Shown here in pieces: positions 6,646 to 10,150 of a stretch of DNA of 10,150 nucleotides. Position 1 is the first letter of the stretch; every line of letters starts with the position of its first letter. Source of the stretch: Burkholderiales bacterium (GTDB lineage Bacteria; Pseudomonadota; Gammaproteobacteria; Burkholderiales; Usitatibacteraceae); contig JAICTR010000068.1 of assembly GCA_025936275.1 (NCBI GenBank), positions 1 to 10,150 on the forward strand, in the 5' to 3' direction. The translations under genes were made by a program, and so were the position numbers. The notes under the pieces were generated by a model. That model did no database searches, was not told the DNA's origin, and worked only from the letters and a program-made list of their open reading frames with translations.

Positions 6646-7623
6646 CTACGGCAGGAGGACGGTGGAACCGGTGGTCTTGCGCGATTCGAGGTCGCGCTGC
6701 GCCTGCGCGGCATCCTTCAGCGCGTAGCTCTGGTGGGGCGCCACCTTGATCTTGCCGGCGAGCACCAGGTCGAAGAGCTCCTTCGCCGCGGCGACCAGCT
6801 CGTCGCGCTTGGCGACGTAGCCCATGAGCGTCGGACGCGTCACGTAGAGCGAGCCCTTGGCGGAAAGGATCGTGAGGTCGGTGGGGCCGACCGGGCCCGA
6901 GGCGTTGCCGAAGCTCACCATGAGGCCGCGGCCCTGCAGGCAGTCGAGCGACTTCATGAAGGTGTCCTTGCCGACGCCGTCGTACACGATCGGCACCTTC
7001 TTGCCGCCGGTGATCTCGGCGACCCGCGCCACGAAATCCTCCTTCGTGTAGATCACGGTGTGCGTGCAGCCGTTGTCGCGCGCGAGCTTCGCCTTCTCCT
7101 CCGAGCTCACTGTGCCGATCACCTGGATGCCGAGCGCCTTCGCCCACTGGCAGAAGATGAGGCCCACGCCGCCGGCGGCCGCATGGAAGAGCACGGTGTC
7201 GCCCGACTTCGGCACCACGTGCAGCCGCCGAATCAGGTATTGCACGGTGAGGCCCTGCAGCATCATGCACGCCGCCTGCTCGAAGCTGATTCCCTCGGGC
7301 ACCTTCACGCAGCGCTCGGCGGGATGGATCTTCACTTCGGAATACGCGCCGATCGGGCCGTTGCAGTAGGCCACGCGATCGCCGACCTTGAACTCGGTCA
7401 CGCCCTCGCCTACCGCCTCGACCACGCCGGCCGCCTCCAGGCCGATGCCCGAGGGAAGCGGCATCGGATAGAGCCCGCTGCGGTGATACGTGTCGATGTA
7501 GTTGAGTCCCACCGCCTTGTGCGCGATGCGCAGCTCGCCGCGGCCCGGATCGCCGACCTTCACCTCTTCCCACTGCAGGACTTCGGGGCCGCCGGTCTTG
7601 TGGAAACGGATCGCGTGGGGCAT
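6646..7623 (-). CDS. NADPH:quinone oxidoreductase (zeta-crystallin type)
   Basis: A 325-residue zinc-free medium-chain dehydrogenase/reductase, the same size as E. coli Qor (327) and alignable from its start (MPHAIRFHKTGGPEVL). The family reduces quinones with NADPH in the cytosol. Seen: the GroES-like half with NYIDTYHRSGLYP (41-53), SGIGLEAAGVVEAVGEGV (58-75) and VGDRVAY (80-86), then the Rossmann half with the nucleotide loop AAAGGVG (148-154), the VYDGVGKDTF segment and GLMVSFGNASGPV (233-245). No structural-zinc cysteine cluster is present. The frame is open up to a TTG at 7695, but the added residues have no counterpart in Qor and the region abuts a terminator, so the ATG at 7623 is preferred. 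A GACAAT near 7650 could be a -10 box. A related crotonyl-CoA-reductase-like function cannot be fully excluded. Confidence 0.93.
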   Translation of the reverse strand: MPHAIRFHKTGGPEVLQWEEVKVGDPGRGELRIAHKAVGLNYIDTYHRSGLYPMPLPSGIGLEAAGVVEAVGEGVTEFKVGDRVAYCNGPIGAYSEVKIHPAERCVKVPEGISFEQAACMMLQGLTVQYLIRRLHVVPKSGDTVLFHAAAGGVGLIFCQWAKALGIQVIGTVSSEEKAKLARDNGCTHTVIYTKEDFVARVAEITGGKKVPIVYDGVGKDTFMKSLDCLQGRGLMVSFGNASGPVGPTDLTILSAKGSLYVTRPTLMGYVAKRDELVAAAKELFDLVLAGKIKVAPHQSYALKDAAQAQRDLESRKTTGSTVLLP

Positions 7624-7693
7624 GGCAGTGTCTCGGTCGGGATGGGAGGAGGCGCTCATTGTCGCGCAAATGCCGGCGACGGGAATCGCGCGC

Positions 7694-7729
7694 AAGTAAA
7701 AGCCCCTCCTCGCGGCGCGAGGAGGGGCT
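7694..7729 (-). terminator. Intrinsic terminator of the lipoprotein gene
   Basis: A perfect 13-base stem (AGCCCCTCCTCGC / GCGAGGAGGGGCT) with a three-base GGC spacer is followed on the minus strand by TTTTACTT. It begins about 15 bases past the lipoprotein stop codon. This is the clearest intrinsic terminator in the window and separates the lipoprotein unit from the quinone reductase gene. Confidence 0.9.
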
Positions 7730-7744
7730 CGGGTTTGCCGCTCG

Positions 7745-8116
7745 CTACTTCGAAGTGCGCGTGTCGGTATCGGTCCGCGTCGCGGTGCCCGCCGGCGTGT
7801 CGATGGTGGTCGACTTCGAGCGCGACTTCTCGGTCGTCGCCTCCGGCTTGCTCGCGTCGACGTTCACGCGGGTCGACGGAGCCGGCGACGAGGACGGCTC
7901 GACCACCGTGGTCGACGCGCTCGGCGCGGCCGGCGCGGGCTGCACGACGGTCGTCGAGGAGCTCGCCGGGGCTTGCGGCACCTCGCGTACCGTTTCCTTT
8001 TCGGTCTGCACGCCCGGCTCCTTCACCACCGTGGTGGAGGAAGCGGGGCCGGGGCGGTCGCATCCGGCGAGCGCCGCGATGGCGATCGCCGCGAGGGGAA
8101 GCGCGATGTATCTCAT
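7745..8116 (-). CDS. Small Ser/Thr/Pro-rich lipoprotein with STTVV repeats
   Basis: A 123-residue exported lipoprotein of a family I do not recognise. The N-terminus is a short lipoprotein signal: MRY, a hydrophobic stretch of alanine and isoleucine, and the lipobox LAGC with C19 as the lipidated residue. Aspartate follows the cysteine; in enteric bacteria that favours inner-membrane retention, but the rule is not general. The rest is low-complexity and looks disordered, rich in Ser, Thr, Pro and Ala, with STTVV at residues 27-31, 54-58 and 68-72 and a degenerate STTID at 102-106. The C-terminal part is charged and Thr-rich (TRTDTDTRTSK). The ATG at 8116 is chosen over one ten codons upstream because GGAGA precedes it and the signal peptide then begins properly. 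An intrinsic terminator follows. The role is unknown. Confidence 0.75.
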   Translation of the reverse strand: MRYIALPLAAIAIAALAGCDRPGPASSTTVVKEPGVQTEKETVREVPQAPASSSTTVVQPAPAAPSASTTVVEPSSSPAPSTRVNVDASKPEATTEKSRSKSTTIDTPAGTATRTDTDTRTSK

Positions 8117-8120
8117 GTTG

Positions 8121-8125
8121 TCTCC
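8121..8125 (-). promoter_or_regulatory. Shine-Dalgarno fixing the lipoprotein start
   Basis: GGAGA on the minus strand, four bases before the ATG at 8116, supports this start over the ATG at 8146, which has no comparable site and would add ten residues ahead of the signal peptide. Confidence 0.65.
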
Positions 8126-8181
8126 GTCGTTGGGGATGGAAACCATGAGACAGCGCCCGCGCTTCGCGGATTTCGCCGAAC

Positions 8182-8223
8182 CTGTCGCCGTCGGCTGCTT
8201 TTGCGGTCCGACGCCTCCTACAG
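8182..8223 (-). repeat. REP-like hairpin with GTAG head
   Basis: On the minus strand the element runs CTGTAGGAGG, then CGTCGG and CCGACG pairing around a GCAAAAGC tip, then GGCGACAG. The outer CTGT and ACAG also pair. A GTAG tetranucleotide before an imperfect GC-rich hairpin is the pattern of REP elements mobilised by RAYT/TnpA-REP proteins. It starts eight bases past the formyltransferase stop. It has no T run, so it is a poor intrinsic terminator. Only one copy is in view. Confidence 0.45.
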
Positions 8224-8230
8224 CGGCCGG

Positions 8231-9163
8231 TCAGGAGCCGAGGATCGTGCCGACCGCGACGCCGGCGCCCTTCGCCCACTCCGCGGGCGAGATTTTCTTC
8301 GTCTCCTCGCCCTTCACCTTCGCCACTTCGATTTGTCCGCCCTGGCAGGTGATGCGCATCGATGCGTCGGTGATCTCGGTGATCTCGCCCACCTTGCCCT
8401 TCACCGCGCCGAAGGTGCGCACGAGGTGCTTCTTCGAGCCGAAGAGCTGGACCTTCTTGCCGTTCAACGTGGTCCACGCGCCCGGCGCCGGATCGGCGGC
8501 GCGGATGAGGTCGTGCACGCGCGAGACGTGGCCATGGAAATTGATCTTCGACTCGTTGGCGCGGAACCAGCCTTCGTACGTCGCCTGCGATTCGTCCTGC
8601 ACCACTTCCTTGTGCTTGCCCGCGACGACCAGGTCCGCCGCCTCGAGCATCGCCTTCACGCCCATCGGGAACAGGCGATCGAAATACACCGTGCCGATGG
8701 TGTCGTTCTCCCCGATCTCCGTTTCCTTCTGCAGCACCACCGGGCCCTCGTCCAGGCCGTCGTTCGGCCGGAAGATGGTGAGGCCGGTCTTCTTCTCGCC
8801 GAGCGAGATCGGCCAGTTGATCGACGACGGGCCGCGATACTTCGGCAGCAGCGACGGGTGGTACTGGATGGTGCCGTGCTTGGGGATGTTCACGAACTCC
8901 TGCGGCGCGAACTGCAGCACGTAGGCCATGATGCCGATGTCGGCGTTGCAGTCGCGCATCGCCTGCAGCGCCTCGGGACCCTTGAGGTTCGGCAGCTGCA
9001 GCACCTTGAGGCCCTTCTCCTGCGCGGCGGTGCGCAGCGGATCCGGCTTGGCGCCTTCCTTCTCCGGCGCGCAGAACACGGCGCCCACCGTATCGCCGCG
9101 CGCGAGGAATGCCTCGAGCACCGCCTTGCCGAAATCCTGTTGTCCGATGATCGCGATTTTCAT
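8231..9163 (-). CDS. Stand-alone formyltransferase resembling the 10-formyl-THF dehydrogenase hydrolase domain
   Basis: A 310-residue protein with an N-terminal formyltransferase domain (about 1-180) and a C-terminal FMT_C-type domain (about 205-300). It begins MKIAIIGQQDFG and contains YHPSLLPKYRG (101-111), SINWPISLGEKKTG (114-127) and NDGLDEGPVVLQKE (134-147). These segments resemble the hydrolase domain of 10-formyltetrahydrofolate dehydrogenase (ALDH1L1) more than methionyl-tRNA formyltransferase. The catalytic His (H102) and Asp (D138) are kept; the usual Asn two residues before the His is Q100. The aldehyde dehydrogenase half is absent. Likely substrates are a formyl group carried by folate or CoA (inference). 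It lies 174 bases downstream of frc on the same strand, suggesting a shared one-carbon role. Annotation as methionyl-tRNA formyltransferase would probably be wrong. The Shine-Dalgarno is weak (AGGG). Confidence 0.88.
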   Translation of the reverse strand: MKIAIIGQQDFGKAVLEAFLARGDTVGAVFCAPEKEGAKPDPLRTAAQEKGLKVLQLPNLKGPEALQAMRDCNADIGIMAYVLQFAPQEFVNIPKHGTIQYHPSLLPKYRGPSSINWPISLGEKKTGLTIFRPNDGLDEGPVVLQKETEIGENDTIGTVYFDRLFPMGVKAMLEAADLVVAGKHKEVVQDESQATYEGWFRANESKINFHGHVSRVHDLIRAADPAPGAWTTLNGKKVQLFGSKKHLVRTFGAVKGKVGEITEITDASMRITCQGGQIEVAKVKGEETKKISPAEWAKGAGVAVGTILGS

Positions 9164-9184
9164 TTTTTGGGAACCCTAAGGCGG

Positions 9185-9310
9185 GAAACGCAGATGAACG
9201 CCGATGAAAACGCCGATGAACGCGGCAGGCACTTGAACGAATGACCTCGACGCACGTGACCCAAGATCACTGCGGCCATCCGCGTTTCATCTGCGTTCAT
9301 CGGCGTCGAT
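9185..9310. repeat. Inverted array of CGCAGATGAA/CGCCGATGAA-type units in the frc spacer
   Basis: The left side (9185-9225) has AAACGCAGATGAA, CGCCGATGAA, AACGCCGATGAA and CGCGG in tandem. The right side (9278-9309) has the same units on the opposite strand. The arms 9198-9225 and 9280-9306 pair over about 27 bases with small gaps and one substitution, around a 54-base unique centre. Repeats of this CGCAGATGAA type are familiar to me as intergenic repeats in several bacterial genomes. It fills most of the spacer after frc and contains no gene. Confidence 0.75.
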
Positions 9311-9337
9311 GGACTTTTGCCTACTGAACTTCACTTC

Positions 9338-10150
9338 CTACGCGGCGACCTTCTTCGGCGGGGCGGAGAAGGCGCCGGCGGTCTTCATCGACTGGATCTT
9401 CGATTCGTCGTAGCCCAGCACTTCCTTCAGTACCTCCTCGGTGTGCTCGCCGAGGAGCGGGCTCCTCTTGATCACCGCGGGCGAAGCCGAGAGCTTGATC
9501 GGCATGCCGACGTTGTGCCACTTGCCGCGCTGCGGGTGGTCGAGCTCGACCCACATCTGGCGGCCGCGCACGTGCTCGTCGTTCGCGAGGTCGCTCGTGG
9601 ACATGATCGGGCCGCACGGGACATCGAGCTCGTTCAGGATCGCCATCAGCTCGCGCTTGGTGTACTTCTCCGCGAACTTGTTGATGAGGGTCCACATGAG
9701 GTTCTGGTTCTTGCGCCGCTCGCCGATGGTCGCGAGGCGCGCGTCGCTCGCCATGTCCGGCACGCCGACATCGGGCCCGATGCGCTTGGCGAGCTTCTCG
9801 TACACCGCCTCCTGCACCACGATGTAGAGCCAGTCGTTGGAGCCGTGCGGCTTGCAGTGGATGGCGTTGCCGAGCTGGCCGCCGCCCGAGTCGTTGCCCG
9901 CGCGCGGCACGTCGCCCATGCCCTGGTAGGTAGGGACCGAATACTCCGAGAGCGAGCCGCGCGTGAGGCGCTGGTGGTCGCGGAACTTCACGCGGCAGAG
10001 GTTCATCACGCCGTCCATCATCGCCACCTCGACGTACTGGCCTTCGCCGGCCACCGTCGCCTGGTGGAGCGCCGCGAGGATGCCGATCGCGAGGTGCAGG
10101 CCGGTGCCGGTATCGCCGATCTGCGCGCCGGTGACATAAGGCGGGCCGTC
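9338..10150 (-). CDS. frc: Formyl-CoA:oxalate CoA-transferase (CaiB/BaiF class III), C-terminal part
   Basis: The last 270 residues of a class III CoA-transferase; the start lies beyond the right edge (family length about 416-428). Such enzymes move CoA from formyl-CoA to oxalate in the cytosol, feeding oxalyl-CoA decarboxylase. The visible part opens DGPPYVTGAQIGDTGTGLHL; the Asp in IGDTGTG corresponds, by motif alignment, to the catalytic Asp169 of Oxalobacter FRC. Next come MMDGVMNLCRVKFRDHQRL, a glycine loop SGGGQLG (GGGGQ in FRC, so the first Gly is Ser), LDVPCGPIMS, and SPLLGEHTEEVL near the end. A Lys/Pro tail SAPPKKVAA closes it. The family is secure; oxalate specificity is probable, since related transferases using other dicarboxylates share these motifs. 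No oxalyl-CoA decarboxylase gene is in view. Confidence 0.88.
   Translation of the reverse strand, partial: DGPPYVTGAQIGDTGTGLHLAIGILAALHQATVAGEGQYVEVAMMDGVMNLCRVKFRDHQRLTRGSLSEYSVPTYQGMGDVPRAGNDSGGGQLGNAIHCKPHGSNDWLYIVVQEAVYEKLAKRIGPDVGVPDMASDARLATIGERRKNQNLMWTLINKFAEKYTKRELMAILNELDVPCGPIMSTSDLANDEHVRGRQMWVELDHPQRGKWHNVGMPIKLSASPAVIKRSPLLGEHTEEVLKEVLGYDESKIQSMKTAGAFSAPPKKVAA

Noticed and set aside
7624..7695. Upstream extension of the quinone reductase to a TTG at 7695
   Set aside because: It would begin inside the tail of the lipoprotein terminator, and the first 24 residues have no match in the Qor family, which starts at the ATG at 7623.
8231..9163. Methionyl-tRNA formyltransferase (fmt)
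   Set aside because: The domain layout is shared, but the active-site and surrounding segments resemble the 10-formyl-THF dehydrogenase hydrolase domain, the usual Asn is Gln, and the def gene that often neighbours fmt is absent here.
9185..9310. CRISPR array
   Set aside because: The repeat units are about ten bases, imperfect, partly without spacers and inverted across the centre; no cas gene is nearby.

Overview
All ten genes in this window lie on the minus strand, so transcription runs from the high coordinates toward base 1. The very GC-rich coding sequence, the adjacent sucC-sucD pair and the protein styles (CHASE2 receptor kinase, DUF2889, formyl-CoA transferase type CoA transferase) suggest a betaproteobacterium, perhaps Burkholderiales-like. 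This placement rests on composition and protein resemblance only. I see no tRNA, rRNA, CRISPR array, phage gene or transposase.

Reading in the direction of transcription. (1) 10150-9338 is the C-terminal two thirds of a formyl-CoA:oxalate CoA-transferase (frc). A 174-base spacer follows, carrying an inverted repeat of CGCAGATGAA/CGCCGATGAA-type units. (2) 9163-8231 encodes a stand-alone formyltransferase that resembles the hydrolase domain of 10-formyltetrahydrofolate dehydrogenase. The pair suggests one-carbon (oxalate, formyl-CoA, folate) metabolism. (3) After a REP-like hairpin, 8116-7745 encodes a small Ser/Thr/Pro-rich lipoprotein with STTVV repeats, closed by the clearest terminator of the window. 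(4) 7623-6646 is an NADPH:quinone reductase of the Qor type. (5) After two hairpins, 6513-6001 encodes a two-helix membrane protein of the DUF1269 family. (6) 5918-4959 encodes an ornithine cyclodeaminase/mu-crystallin family dehydrogenase. (7) 4866-2311 encodes an 851-residue CHASE2 receptor Ser/Thr kinase. Its 3' end overlaps by 14 bases a DUF2889 gene (2324-1752). (8) 1637-459 and 446 to beyond base 1 are sucC and sucD, the TCA-cycle succinyl-CoA synthetase.

The genes form several short transcription units. The firmest are kinase-DUF2889 (overlapping) and sucC-sucD (12-base gap). The others are separated by spacers of about 90 to 175 bases, most of which hold hairpins or repeats. No intergenic stretch exceeds 300 bases. 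For four genes the longest possible frame is probably not the real one, or the start deserves attention; I chose starts from Shine-Dalgarno sites, lipobox position or family alignment.

Most of the window is ordinary chromosome. The points that merit a second look are the frc/formyltransferase pairing with its altered catalytic position, the receptor kinase coupled to DUF2889, the repeat-bearing lipoprotein, and the palindromic elements between genes. I do not see a clearly new multi-gene system.
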